DNA from: Aureimonas sp. SK2
Lineage (GTDB): Bacteria; Pseudomonadota; Alphaproteobacteria; Rhizobiales; Rhizobiaceae
Assembly (NCBI RefSeq): GCF_029813115.1
Contig: NZ_JAPZDS010000002.1
Span: 412,370-476,369 of the forward strand
Direction: 5' to 3'
DNA length: 64,000 nt
Part shown: positions 8,388-17,170 of the stretch, piece after piece
Numbering within the stretch: position 1 is the first letter of the stretch
Layout of the letters: each line of letters opens with the position of its first letter
Translations under genes and position numbers: made by a program
Notes under the pieces: generated by a model
What the model was told of the DNA's origin: nothing
What the model saw: the letters and a program-made list of their open reading frames with translations, nothing else
Databases searched by the model: none

Positions 8388-9596
8388 TCACACCCGCTCG
8401 ATGATCGTCGCCGTGCCCATGCCGGCGCCGATGCAGAGGGTGACGAGCGCCGTCTGCTTGTCCTGGCGCTCCAGCTCGTCGAGCACGGTGCCGAGGATCA
8501 TCGCGCCGGTGGCGCCGAGCGGATGGCCCATGGCGATCGCCCCGCCGTTGACGTTCATGACAGCCGGGTCGATCTCGAAGGCCTGGAGGTAGCGCAGGAC
8601 GACGGCCGCGAAGGCCTCGTTCAGCTCGAACAGGTCGATGTCCGACAGCGCCATGCCGGAGCGCTTCAGGAGCTTTTCCGTCACGTCCACCGGGCCGGTC
8701 AGCATCAGGGCCGGGTCGGAGCCGATCGAGGCGAAGGCGCGGATGCGGGCGCGGGGCTTGAGGCCCAGCGTCTCGCCGCCGGCCTTGGAGCCGACCAGCA
8801 CCGCCGCGGCGCCGTCCACGATGCCGGACGAGTTGCCGGCGTGGTGCACGTGGTTCACCGCCTCAACCTCGGGATGCGCCTGGATGGCGACTGCGTCGTA
8901 GCCGCCCATCTCGCCCATCATCGCGAAGGAGGCGTTGAGGCTCCCAAGCGACTGCATGTCGGTGGAGGGACGCATGTGCTCGTCATGCGCCAGGATCACC
9001 AGTCCGTTCTGGTCCCGAACCGGCACGACGGAGCGCCCGAAGCGGCCCTCGTCCCAGGCCTTGGCAGCGCGCTTCTGCGATTCCACGGCATAGGCGTCGA
9101 CGTCGTCCCGGCTGAAGCCGTACTTGGTCGCGATGAGGTCCGCCGAGACGCCCTGCGGCATGAAGTAGGCGGGGATGCCGACGGACGGATCCATGATCCA
9201 GGCGCCGCCGGACATGCCCATGCCGACGCGCGACATGGATTCGACGCCGCCCGCGATCACGAGCTCGTCGGAGCCCGCCGCGACCTTGGCGGCGGCGAGG
9301 TTCACCGCGTCGAGACCGGAGGCGCAGAAGCGCGAGATCTGCATGCCGGGGGCGGCGAAGTCGTAGCCCGCCTCGAAGGCCGAGGCCTTGGGGATCACCG
9401 AGCCGGCCTCGCCCACAGGGTCGACGCAGCCGAAGATGATGTCGTCGACCTCCTTCGTCGGCAGGCCGTTGCGCTCGCGCAAGGCTTCTAGAACCTTGGC
9501 GCCGAGCCGGACGGCCGGCACCTCGTGGAGGGAGCCGTCCTTCTTGCCGCGGCCGCGCGGGGTGCGCACGTGGTCGTAGATGAAAGCGTCGGTCAT
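8388..9596 (-). CDS. fadA: Acetyl-CoA C-acyltransferase (thiolase)
   Basis: The 402-residue thiolase has the nucleophilic cysteine in [13 protein letters not shown], the catalytic His in [16 protein letters not shown] and the second Cys in [10 protein letters not shown]. It performs the thiolytic step of beta-oxidation. The FadA role is inferred from the fadB and acyl-CoA dehydrogenase neighbours; an acetoacetyl-CoA thiolase role is possible. The start ATG 9596 overlaps the stop of the upstream 80-residue gene as TGATG, implying translational coupling; a GTG one codon upstream is also open. Confidence 0.9.
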   Translation of the reverse strand: MTDAFIYDHVRTPRGRGKKDGSLHEVPAVRLGAKVLEALRERNGLPTKEVDDIIFGCVDPVGEAGSVIPKASAFEAGYDFAAPGMQISRFCASGLDAVNLAAAKVAAGSDELVIAGGVESMSRVGMGMSGGAWIMDPSVGIPAYFMPQGVSADLIATKYGFSRDDVDAYAVESQKRAAKAWDEGRFGRSVVPVRDQNGLVILAHDEHMRPSTDMQSLGSLNASFAMMGEMGGYDAVAIQAHPEVEAVNHVHHAGNSSGIVDGAAAVLVGSKAGGETLGLKPRARIRAFASIGSDPALMLTGPVDVTEKLLKRSGMALSDIDLFELNEAFAAVVLRYLQAFEIDPAVMNVNGGAIAMGHPLGATGAMILGTVLDELERQDKQTALVTLCIGAGMGTATIIERV

Positions 9597-9838
9597 CACT
9601 TGCCCTTAAGTATCCAAAGGTTGTTGCGACCGCGGCGGCCGTATTCGAGAAAGCCCTTTCGAGCTAGCTGATTGGCTGCCCATCGGACATCATACTGCCA
9701 CGTGAAGAAGTGGTCGCCTGCCTCACGAAGCTGCCCTTCGTGATGCTCCCAGATGTGTCTGCAAACTTCGACGATCGTCGCCTCGCCGTCATATGCCTTC
9801 AGCGCAGCGATGACCCATTCGACAAAATGCTCACGCAC
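9596..9838 (-). CDS. Small hypothetical protein (winged-helix-like), lower GC than neighbours
   Basis: I do not recognise this 80-residue protein. It starts with GTG at 9838, preceded by a strong AAGGAGA six bases upstream, and ends TGATG into the thiolase. The pattern (VEWVIAALKAYDGEATIVEVCRHIWEH, then WQYDVRWAANQLARKGFLEYGRRGRNNLWIL) looks like helix-helix-strand of a small winged-helix fold with a wing strand at the end; that is a structural guess. Composition is visibly less GC-rich than the flanking fad genes, which may indicate later insertion into the operon. It sits between the acyl-CoA dehydrogenase and the thiolase. Confidence 0.7.
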   Translation of the reverse strand: MREHFVEWVIAALKAYDGEATIVEVCRHIWEHHEGQLREAGDHFFTWQYDVRWAANQLARKGFLEYGRRGRNNLWILKGK

Positions 9839-9860
9839 CTAGAATCTCCTTCCGGCGTGG

Positions 9861-11657
9861 TCAGAAGGCGTCGGCGTCGAGCGCCATCATGGACTCGGCG
9901 CCCGTCGAGATGCGGGCGAGGTGCGCCGCCGTCTCGGGCATCAGCCGGTCCATGAAGAAGCGCGCGGTGACGAGCTTGTTCTCCAGGAACGATGTATCGT
10001 CGCCGGCGCCCGCCGCCAGCTGCGCCGTCGCGATCTCCGCCGTGCGGCCCCACATGTAGCCGAGCGCCACGAGGCCGAAGAGGTGCATGTAGTCGGTGGA
10101 GGCGGCGCCCGCGTTGTCGGGCTTGGCCATGGCGTTGGTCATCAGCCACATCGTGGCCGACTGGAGGTCGTTGAGGCCCTTCTTCAAGGACTTGGTGAAG
10201 GGCGCCATGGCTTCGTTGGAACGGTGCTCCTCGCAGAAGGTGCCGACCTCCTTGAAGAAGGCCTGGATCGCCCGCCCGCCGTTCAGCGCCAGCTTGCGAC
10301 CGACGAGGTCGAGCGCCTGGATGCCGTTGGCGCCCTCGTAGATTTGGGCGATGCGCGCGTCGCGCACGAACTGCTCCATGCCCCATTCCTGGACATAGCC
10401 GTGGCCGCCATAGACCTGCTGCGCCAGGACCGCGTTCTCGAAGCCCTTGTCGGTGAGGACGCCCTTGATGACCGGGGTGAGGAGGCCCATCCAATCGTCG
10501 GCCGCCTCGCGCACCTTGGCGTCCTCGGCCCGGTGCGACAGGTCGCCCTTGAGCGCGGTCCAGAGGATCAGCGCCCGGCCCGCCTCGTTGATCGAACGAA
10601 TGGTCATCAACATGCGGCGCACGTCGGGGTGGACGATGATCGGGTCGGCCGCTTTCTCGCCGTGCTTGGAGCCCGACAGGGCACGGCCCTGCAGGCGGTC
10701 GCGGGCGTAGGCGACGGCGTTCTGGTAGGCGATCTCGGAGATCGCGAGACCCTGGACGCCGACGCCGAGCCGCGCCTCGTTCATCATGGTGAACATGGCG
10801 CGCAGGCCCTTGTGCGCCTCGCCGACCAGCCAGCCCGTCGCCCCGTCGTAGTTCATGACGCAGGTGGCGTTGCCGTGGATGCCCATCTTCTCTTCCAGCG
10901 AGCCGCAGGACACGCCGTTGCGCGCACCCGGGTTGCCGGCCTCGTCGGGCAGGAACTTCGGCACGATGAAGAGCGAGATGCCCTTCACGCCTTCCGGCGC
11001 GCCCTCGATGCGGGCGAGCACGAGATGGACGATGTTCTCCGACAGGTCGTGCTCGCCGGCCGAGATGAAGATCTTCTGGCCGGAAATCTTGTAGGTTCCG
11101 TCCTCCGCCGGCACTGCGCGGGTGCGCAGGAGGCCGAGATCCGTGCCGCAATGGGGCTCGGTGAGGTTCATGGTGCCGGTCCAGATGCCGTCCACCATCT
11201 TCGGCAGGTAGAGCGCCTTCTGCTCGTCGGAGCCGTGGCTCTCGATCGCGGCGATCGCGCCGCGCGTGAGGCCCGGATACATGGCGAAGGCCATGTTGGC
11301 CGAGGACAGGAACTCGTTGACCGCCGCCGCCAGCGTGTGCGGCAGGCCCTGCCCGCCATAGTCCGGGTTCGCCGACAGGCCGCCCCAGCCCGCCTCGCGG
11401 AACTGGTTGTAGGCTTCCTTGAAGCCCTTCGGCGTCGTCACCGAGGCATCGGCGGCGCGATGGCAGCCCTCGCGGTCGCCCGACTGGTTGAGCGGCAGGA
11501 AGATGTCGGTGGCGAACTTGCCGGCCTCGCCGAGAATGGCTTCCACGACGTCCGGCGTCGCATCGGCAAAGCCCGGCAGGTTGCCGTGGCGTTCCCAGCC
11601 GAGAAGGTGGTTGAGCACGAAGAGCGTATCGGCGACGGGGGCCTGATAGACCGGCAT
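9861..11657 (-). CDS. Acyl-CoA dehydrogenase, large (about 600-residue) class
   Basis: The 598-residue flavoprotein begins [19 protein letters not shown], the N-terminal extension of this class, followed by [41 protein letters not shown] and the C-terminal [17 protein letters not shown] that carries the usual catalytic glutamate. It oxidises acyl-CoA to trans-2-enoyl-CoA, first step of beta-oxidation. The frame is open to 11831, but the start at 11657 matches the family and leaves the palindrome 11685-11702 in the leader. It heads a minus-strand run with the 80-residue gene and thiolase. Confidence 0.92.
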   Translation of the reverse strand: MPVYQAPVADTLFVLNHLLGWERHGNLPGFADATPDVVEAILGEAGKFATDIFLPLNQSGDREGCHRAADASVTTPKGFKEAYNQFREAGWGGLSANPDYGGQGLPHTLAAAVNEFLSSANMAFAMYPGLTRGAIAAIESHGSDEQKALYLPKMVDGIWTGTMNLTEPHCGTDLGLLRTRAVPAEDGTYKISGQKIFISAGEHDLSENIVHLVLARIEGAPEGVKGISLFIVPKFLPDEAGNPGARNGVSCGSLEEKMGIHGNATCVMNYDGATGWLVGEAHKGLRAMFTMMNEARLGVGVQGLAISEIAYQNAVAYARDRLQGRALSGSKHGEKAADPIIVHPDVRRMLMTIRSINEAGRALILWTALKGDLSHRAEDAKVREAADDWMGLLTPVIKGVLTDKGFENAVLAQQVYGGHGYVQEWGMEQFVRDARIAQIYEGANGIQALDLVGRKLALNGGRAIQAFFKEVGTFCEEHRSNEAMAPFTKSLKKGLNDLQSATMWLMTNAMAKPDNAGAASTDYMHLFGLVALGYMWGRTAEIATAQLAAGAGDDTSFLENKLVTARFFMDRLMPETAAHLARISTGAESMMALDADAF

Positions 11658-11684
11658 TGACGGAACTCCCAGCGTCAAATCTTT

Positions 11685-11702
11685 GACGTTTGCGTAAACG
11701 TC
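11685..11702. promoter_or_regulatory. 18-bp palindrome upstream of the fatty-acid oxidation operon
   Basis: GACGTTT-GCGT-AAACGTC is perfect in its 7-bp arms, 28 bases before the dehydrogenase start. TTGACGTTTGCGTAAA (from 11684) resembles the LiuR/FadR-type boxes known from alpha- and betaproteobacterial acyl-CoA catabolism operons. A further GCGTCAA copy lies at 11672-11678. A TetR or MerR repressor released by acyl-CoA is the natural hypothesis; no such gene lies in the window. Confidence 0.55.
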
Positions 11703-11851
11703 ACTTTGCGATCTGTACTCCCGTTCCGGCCTTCGATCAAGCGGGGCCGGCCTCCCCGGGCCTCGATCCTCGCGGATGCTTGATCGGGTCTTGAGATCGC
11801 CGCCGGAGACTGAAACACAGGACGGTGACAATGCAAGGAAGGGGCGGCCCC

Positions 11852-13672
11852 ATGTTCCAGAGCTTCGACGAAGCGTCCGATTCCACCGAGAGCGCCTCGC
11901 GCGTCGAGCGCCTGCGCGAGAGCCTCAGGCAGGCCGGCGTCGACGGGTTCGTGGTGCCGCGGGCCGACGAGCACCAGGGGGAATACATCCCCGCGTCGGC
12001 CGACCGGCTGCGCTGGCTCACCGGCTTCACGGGCTCGGCCGGCACGGCGCTGGTTCTTCCCGCGAGCGCCGCGATCTTCGTGGACGGGCGCTACACGGTG
12101 CAGGTGCGCGCGCAGGTGGATGCCGCCGTGTTCCTCATCGAAAGCTCGGTCGACACGCCGCTTGGCGCCTATCTTCGCGAGCACGCCAAGGGGCTTCGCA
12201 TCGGCATCGACCCGTGGCTGCACACGGTCGGCGAAGTGGCGGCGCTGCGCACGGCGATGGCGGACGCGGGCGGCGAGCTGGTGGCCCTGAAGCACAACCC
12301 GCTCGATCGCGTCTGGCAGGACCGGCCGCTGCCGCCCAAGGGCCTCGTGTCGCTCCATCCGATCACGTATGCCGGGCGCGCCTCCGACGAGAAGCTCGAC
12401 GAGATCCGCGCCGCCCTCGCAAAGGCCGGCGCCGGTGCCACCGTCCTCACCGACCCCTCGTCCGTCGCCTGGACCTTCAACATCCGCGGCTCCGACGTGC
12501 CGCACACGCCGCTGCCGCTGTCCTTCGCCTTGATCCCGCAGGACGGGCGCCCGACCCTGTTCATCGACGCGGACAAGCTCAGGGAGGAGGTCGCGGGTGC
12601 CTTGGCGGCCCTCGTCGACATCGCCGCCCCGGACGCGCTGGAGCCGGCGCTGGCCCGTCTCGCGTCGGGGCAGCGCGTCATGCTGGACCACGCGCTCGCG
12701 GCCGACCGCCTGCGCGAGGTGGTGGAAGGGGCGGGGGGAACCGTCGTTGCCGGCACCGATCCCGCGCGCCTGCCCCGCGCCCGCAAGAACGCGGTCGAGA
12801 TCGAGGGCGCGCGGCGGGCGCACCTTCGCGACGGTGCGGCGGTCTCGGCCTTTCTCTCATGGCTGGACGCCCAGGCGCCCGGAACGGTCGACGAGATCGG
12901 GGCGGCCGAAGCCCTGGAGGGCTTCCGGACCCGCTTCGGCGAGGCGGACGGGCAGCCCTTGCGCGACCTGTCCTTCGACACGATCTCGGCCAGCGGCCCC
13001 AACGCCGCCCTGCCGCACTACCGCGTGAACCGGCAGTCGAACCGGGTTCTCGGCCGGGGCGAGGTGTTCCTGATCGATTCCGGCGCGCAGTATCTCGACG
13101 GGACCACCGACATCACCCGGACCGTCGCGATCGGAGAGGCGAGCGAGGAGGCCCGGATCAAGTTCACGCTGGTGCTGAAGGGCATGATCGCCGTCGCGCG
13201 AGCGCGCTTTCCCGTCGGCACGCGGGGCATCGACCTCGACCCGCTCGCCCGCCTCGCCCTATGGCGCACGGGCTGCGACTATGCCCACGGCACGGGCCAC
13301 GGGATCGGCTCCTATCTCGCCGTCCACGAGGGGCCGCAGTCGATCTCGAAGCGCGGCATGGCGGTGCTGGAAGCGGGGATGATCGTGTCGGACGAGCCCG
13401 GCTACTACCGCGAGGGGGCCTTCGGCATCCGCATCGAGAACCTGATCCTGGTCCGTCCGGCGGAGCGGATCGCCGGCGGCGACCTCGACGCCCACGATTT
13501 CGAGACACTGACCTTCGTGCCCATCGACCGCCGGATGATCGCCCCGGATCATCTCGACGACGGGGAACGCGCCTGGCTCGACGCCTATCATGCCGAGGTC
13601 TTGGAAAAGATCGGCCCGCGCCTCGACGGCGAGGCGAAGGCCTGGCTGCAGGCCGCGACGCGGCCGCTCTGA
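11852..13672 (+). CDS. M24 family aminopeptidase P (Xaa-Pro aminopeptidase, long form)
   Basis: The 606-residue enzyme has the three-domain layout of eukaryotic-type aminopeptidase P: two creatinase-like N-terminal domains (VPRADEHQGEYIPASADRL, LTGFTGSAGTALV) and a C-terminal pita-bread domain. Metal ligands are visible in LIDSGAQYLDGTTDITRT (Asp), HGTGHGIGSYLAVHEGP (His) and EPGYYREGAFGIRIEN (Glu). It removes N-terminal residues before proline from peptides in the cytoplasm. I chose ATG 11852 because AGGAAGGGG lies about 8-10 bases upstream; GTG 11825 and ATG 11831 are also in frame. It is divergent from the acyl-CoA dehydrogenase. Confidence 0.9.
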   Translation: MFQSFDEASDSTESASRVERLRESLRQAGVDGFVVPRADEHQGEYIPASADRLRWLTGFTGSAGTALVLPASAAIFVDGRYTVQVRAQVDAAVFLIESSVDTPLGAYLREHAKGLRIGIDPWLHTVGEVAALRTAMADAGGELVALKHNPLDRVWQDRPLPPKGLVSLHPITYAGRASDEKLDEIRAALAKAGAGATVLTDPSSVAWTFNIRGSDVPHTPLPLSFALIPQDGRPTLFIDADKLREEVAGALAALVDIAAPDALEPALARLASGQRVMLDHALAADRLREVVEGAGGTVVAGTDPARLPRARKNAVEIEGARRAHLRDGAAVSAFLSWLDAQAPGTVDEIGAAEALEGFRTRFGEADGQPLRDLSFDTISASGPNAALPHYRVNRQSNRVLGRGEVFLIDSGAQYLDGTTDITRTVAIGEASEEARIKFTLVLKGMIAVARARFPVGTRGIDLDPLARLALWRTGCDYAHGTGHGIGSYLAVHEGPQSISKRGMAVLEAGMIVSDEPGYYREGAFGIRIENLILVRPAERIAGGDLDAHDFETLTFVPIDRRMIAPDHLDDGERAWLDAYHAEVLEKIGPRLDGEAKAWLQAATRPL

Positions 13673-13676
13673 CCGC

Positions 13677-14165
13677 TCAGCGGCAGAGACGGCGCGGGCC
13701 GGAGGAGGGCTGGTAGGTGCCGGTCTCGGCGTCGAAGGAGCGGTAGCGCGTCTCGCAGTAGCGATACCACGGGCCGGTGAAGGGAGCGGGGCGCGCCCCT
13801 TTGCGCACCAGCGTCACCCCGCGCGGCGGCTCGGCGGCGGCCAGCGCCGCGTCGAGGTCGAAGGCCAGCACCGAACCGGCCGTGAGCGCGGGGTTGTCGC
13901 GATAGACGCCCGGAACCGGCGGGGCGGGGTGGGCGTAGAAGATCGGCCCCGTCACCTGCGGGCCGCCGTAGATGCCGGGATCGCGCTCGTAGACGGGCGG
14001 CGAGACGGCGAGGGGAACGGTCGGGATCGGCCCCGGACGCACGAAGACGGGCCGGTTGTAGGGATCGAGACCGACATACTCGCCAGCAACCGCCGCACCG
14101 GTCAGGCCTGCCGAAAGGCCCGCCGCGGCAAGGGCCGCCATCGCGGCCCGGCTCCATTCACCCAT
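13677..14165 (-). CDS. BA14K-type secreted protein
   Basis: The 162-residue protein has an N-terminal signal peptide (MAALAAAGLSAGLTGAAVAG) and a C-terminal module WYRYCETRYRSFDAETGTYQ ending RRLCR. That is the BA14K signature, known from Brucella as an immunoreactive protein with a lectin-like reputation. The two cysteines of the module probably form a disulphide in the periplasm. The middle is Pro-rich and of low complexity. The start ATG 14165 follows an AGGGGGG tract. It lies downstream of and parallel to a second BA14K gene, probably a divergent duplicate. Confidence 0.85.
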   Translation of the reverse strand: MGEWSRAAMAALAAAGLSAGLTGAAVAGEYVGLDPYNRPVFVRPGPIPTVPLAVSPPVYERDPGIYGGPQVTGPIFYAHPAPPVPGVYRDNPALTAGSVLAFDLDAALAAAEPPRGVTLVRKGARPAPFTGPWYRYCETRYRSFDAETGTYQPSSGPRRLCR

Positions 14166-14235
14166 CGCCCGTCCCCCCCTTCGCGGATTGATCCTCGCGC
14201 TAAAGGTGCGTGGAGCCGTCCTGGTTCCGAAAGCG

Positions 14236-14268
14236 ATGCGGCCGCACCCTTTCGAGGTGCGGCCGCAT
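14236..14268 (-). terminator. Stem-loop between the two BA14K genes
   Basis: ATGCGGCCGCACC (14236-14248) and its exact complement (14256-14268) form a 13-bp perfect stem with a CTTTCGA loop. It lies just downstream of the 14293-14790 gene in its reading direction, so it probably ends that transcript; there is only a weak T run after it. Confidence 0.6.
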
Positions 14269-14292
14269 GAGGTCATGGAGAGGCCGTCCGGC

Positions 14293-14790
14293 TCAGCGGC
14301 AGAACTGCCGCGGGCCGTGATAGGGCTGGAATGTGCCCGAGCGCGGGTCGAAGGAGCGGTAGCGCTGCGAGCAGTAGCGGTACCATTCGCGGGTCCACGG
14401 CTCCGCCCGATAGGCGGGTGCGGCGTAGTAGCGCGGCGCGCGCTCGATGTAGCGGGGCTGCGCGGTGCTTGCGATGGCCGCGCCGACGCCAAGGCCGACG
14501 ATCGCGCCGGCAATGGCCGCGCCCCCGTTGTGGCGGCGGTGATAGCCGCGGTGGCCGTAGCCGTAGCGAGGGCCGCCGTAGTAACGCGGGCCGCCGTGGT
14601 AGCGGTGGCCGCCCCAGCCGGCGCCGCGGAAGCCGCCGGGACCGTAGTGCGGGCCGTAGCGGTAGTAGGGATCGGCCTTGGCAGCCGTGACGCCGACCAG
14701 CGGCGTCGTGGAGGGGAGGGCGGCCGGCACCATGGTCAGCGCGAGCGCGACCGCCAGTGTGCGCCCGGCAAGCCATTTCGGAATGCGCAT
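14293..14790 (-). CDS. BA14K-type protein with Gly/Tyr/His-rich centre
   Basis: The 165-residue protein has a signal peptide (LAVALALTMVPAALPS), a Gly-Tyr-His-Arg-rich low-complexity middle (repeats of GGPRYYGGPRYGYGHRGYH type, about residues 45-88), a Gly/Ala helix IAGAIVGLGVGAAIAST that may cross or associate with the membrane, and the BA14K module WYRYCSQRYRSFDPRSGTFQ ending RQFCR. It is expected to be in the cell envelope. The function of BA14K proteins is unsettled. The module is about 60% identical by eye to that of the neighbouring gene. Confidence 0.88.
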   Translation of the reverse strand: MRIPKWLAGRTLAVALALTMVPAALPSTTPLVGVTAAKADPYYRYGPHYGPGGFRGAGWGGHRYHGGPRYYGGPRYGYGHRGYHRRHNGGAAIAGAIVGLGVGAAIASTAQPRYIERAPRYYAAPAYRAEPWTREWYRYCSQRYRSFDPRSGTFQPYHGPRQFCR

Positions 14791-14928
14791 GGGTAATCTC
14801 CGGACAACTGTTCTGTGATGGCCGAAGAACCGTTTTCAACCTGAACGGTTCCTGAACGAGCCGGAGCCGTCACGCCGCAGCTTCGGCGGCGAGGCTGTGA
14901 CCTCGACGCACGCATCTGGAAAAATTGA

Positions 14929-14943
14929 TTAATATTTCGTAAA
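14929..14943 (+). promoter_or_regulatory. CtrA-box-like AT-rich site before the coiled-coil cluster
   Basis: TTAA-tatttcg-TAAA differs by one base from the CtrA consensus TTAA-N7-TTAA and lies in an AT-rich patch about 70 bases before the start at 15012. This may be a cell-cycle promoter element, or chance in an AT-rich promoter. Confidence 0.3.
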
Positions 14944-15011
14944 TCATGTTGCGGAGACCGGGGTTCCCCGGCAAGACCGCGAGACATCCGGTCCAAGGGG
15001 AGTCGATAGGG

Positions 15012-16526
15012 ATGAGCTCACCGCTGTCGTTCTTCTTTCGGCGTGACGGCCAGCGCCCGAGCGAGAGCGCAGGAGAGCGGATCGATTTCGGAAAGGCGAT
15101 CGAACCGGTGCAGCCACGTGTCTCCAACCCCGCCCCGGCGGGCCATGGGGGCTTCGTGCCTCCGCTCGACAATATCGGCCAGCGCAACGAGATGCTGAAG
15201 GTGCGCATCGGCGAGATGGCCGAGCGTCTCACCGACCTGCGCAGCCTGACGGACGACTTCGCCCAGCTCATCGGCCCGATCGAGACGATCGCCGAGGAGC
15301 TGCCGCGCTCCAAGTCGCGTATCCTCGAGCTCGAGGCCCTGCTCCAGCAGGAGATGGAAGGCGGACAGGCGCTGCGCCGCGAGGTGGACTCGCTGCTCGG
15401 CCGCTACTCCACCGCCTCCAGCGAGCTGTCCACCGCGATGGCGCGCGCGACGCGCCTCGAAAACCTCCTGCGCGAGCAGGAAACCGCCTTCGACGAGCAG
15501 CGCCTCACGCTGCGCGAGAAGACCACCCATGCCAACGCGCTGGAGCGCCAGCTTCTCGCCGAGGTCGAGCAGAACCAGTCGCTCGCCCTGGAGGTGAAGA
15601 CGCTCCGGGCCGAGGCGCAGGTGTCCGATCAGGCGCTGGCCGACGCCGAGCGGATGCTGGCCGAGGTCTCCGAGCGCCGCCAGATCCTGGAGCAGGAGAA
15701 CCGCCGGCTCCAGAGCCTTGCCGAGGAGCAGGCCGCCGAGCTGGTCACCTCGGGCACCCGCAACGACGAGCTGGAAGCCCAGATCGAGGCGCATCTCCAG
15801 ACGATCGCGCTGCAGGAGACCCAGATCGCCGCCGAGCAGGCGGGCCGCCAGCGCGCCGTCACCCAGCTCGAGGCAGAACTTGCCGCGATCAAGACCGAGC
15901 GGTCCAGCGCCGGCATGAAGATCGAAGCCCTGTCGGCACGCCTGATGGCGACGGACCAGATCCTCGCCCAGGTGCGCGGCCAGCTCCGCGAGCGCGAGGA
16001 GGCCATGCGCGCCGCCGAGCGGGCCAACAAGGAGGCGATCGCCGAGCGCACCACCTTCGACCGGCGCCTGGAAGCCAGCAAGACGGAGGCCTCGCGCCTC
16101 CTCGCGCAGCTCCAGGACGCCCAGAAGGGGCGCACGGAGCTGGAAGCGCGCTGCGACATGCTGGTCAAGGCGCTGGCCGCCAAGGATGCCGCGCTCGAAG
16201 GCGTCACCTCGCGGGCGAACAATCTCTCCGACCGCGTCGAGGCGCTCACCCTGCGCTTCGAGCAGGAGCGCCAGACCCTGGAGGCGACCAACCGCCGCCT
16301 GATCGAGGAGCTGCAGACCGAGAAGGCCGAGCGCACGCTGGCCCAGGGTGCGCTCGACATCGCGCGCGAGAACCGCACGGCCCTGCAGCGCCAGAACGAG
16401 ACGCTGAAGCGGGCGACGCGCACGCGCGGCGATGCGGGCCTCTACGGCGACGGGATGCCCGAGGGTCCGGGCGGCGACGCCCATTCCAACGTGCGCCCCT
16501 TCATGATGCCCGAAAAGGGGGAGTAA
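15012..16526 (+). CDS. Long coiled-coil protein, possible intermediate-filament-like (crescentin-like)
   Basis: I do not recognise a named family with certainty. The 504-residue protein has a short basic head (SPLSFFFRRDGQRPSES), a conserved-looking block NEMLKVRIGEMAERLTDLRS, then nearly continuous coiled coil from about residue 70 to 470 rich in Glu, Ala, Leu, Arg and Gln, and a short tail. There is no signal peptide or membrane segment, so it is cytoplasmic. Head-rod-tail organisation is that of bacterial intermediate-filament-like proteins such as crescentin, but SMC-like annotations are equally common for such rods. The start ATG 15012 follows AAGGGGAG. It is followed by two shorter coiled-coil genes on the same strand. 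Confidence 0.75.
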   Translation: MSSPLSFFFRRDGQRPSESAGERIDFGKAIEPVQPRVSNPAPAGHGGFVPPLDNIGQRNEMLKVRIGEMAERLTDLRSLTDDFAQLIGPIETIAEELPRSKSRILELEALLQQEMEGGQALRREVDSLLGRYSTASSELSTAMARATRLENLLREQETAFDEQRLTLREKTTHANALERQLLAEVEQNQSLALEVKTLRAEAQVSDQALADAERMLAEVSERRQILEQENRRLQSLAEEQAAELVTSGTRNDELEAQIEAHLQTIALQETQIAAEQAGRQRAVTQLEAELAAIKTERSSAGMKIEALSARLMATDQILAQVRGQLREREEAMRAAERANKEAIAERTTFDRRLEASKTEASRLLAQLQDAQKGRTELEARCDMLVKALAAKDAALEGVTSRANNLSDRVEALTLRFEQERQTLEATNRRLIEELQTEKAERTLAQGALDIARENRTALQRQNETLKRATRTRGDAGLYGDGMPEGPGGDAHSNVRPFMMPEKGE

Positions 16527-16693
16527 AGGGTCGGCCGTGCTTCGCCCGGCGGGTGCGAGCCGAGGATCGCGCCGGCCGAACGGGGCTCCGACCAAGGAAA
16601 TGCGCCGCAACCTATTGAACGGATGCGGGTAAATGTCCGAAGGTCCTCACCGGACCCTCGGAGACGATGCGTGAGCGGCGGCAAAGGATCGGC

Positions 16694-17170
16694 ATGATGG
16701 CGAATAGTGCGAGCGAGGAGATCGGCGTGAGCCTGCGGCAGAGCGTGACGGAGCATTCCGGCTCCGGGCGCGGCGACGGCAGCTTCGTCCTGGTCTCGAA
16801 CAACGACAGGTCCGGGGCCGCGCGCGACTGGTCGGCGGCGCTGGACCTCGTCCGCGAGGCCAGCGAGGCGATCCGCATCCGCGACGAGCGCGCCACCGAG
16901 ATGGAGATCGAGCACCGGCTCGACGCCGAGCGCGCCAGCGAGGAGATCCGCTCGCTTCAGGAACAGCTCGACGATGCCGAAGTCCGCATCGCCGAAACCG
17001 AAGCGCGGGCGCGCCTGGCCGAAGCGCGCGCATCGGAGGCCGAGGCCTGGCTCGCCAAGATGCACGACGCCATCGTCGGCAGCTTCACCCCGGTTCTCGC
17101 CGGCGAGGACAGCGCCGAGGCCGAGCTGCGGGCCGCTCTCGCCAGCGGCCGGCTGGAAGACGACGAATGA
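16694..17170 (+). CDS. Short coiled-coil protein, unknown function
   Basis: This 158-residue protein has no recognised family. After a polar N-terminus it has one coiled-coil stretch (about residues 50-125) dominated by Glu/Ala/Arg heptads, for example EEIRSLQEQLDDAEVRIAET, then an acidic tail ending in LEDDE. It is cytoplasmic by composition. I chose ATG 16694 because AAAGGA lies just upstream; 16667 and 16697 are alternatives. Its last four bases ATGA are shared with the start of the next gene, so the two are translationally coupled and probably form a complex. Confidence 0.75.
   Translation: MMANSASEEIGVSLRQSVTEHSGSGRGDGSFVLVSNNDRSGAARDWSAALDLVREASEAIRIRDERATEMEIEHRLDAERASEEIRSLQEQLDDAEVRIAETEARARLAEARASEAEAWLAKMHDAIVGSFTPVLAGEDSAEAELRAALASGRLEDDE

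Noticed and set aside
11776..13716. 646-codon alternative-frame product over aminopeptidase P
   Set aside because: Arg/Ala/Gly-rich out-of-frame reading; the M24 metal ligands are all in the frame reported.
15018..16610. 530-codon minus-strand frame
   Set aside because: Antisense of the 504-residue coiled-coil gene; composition reflects the repeated heptad codons.
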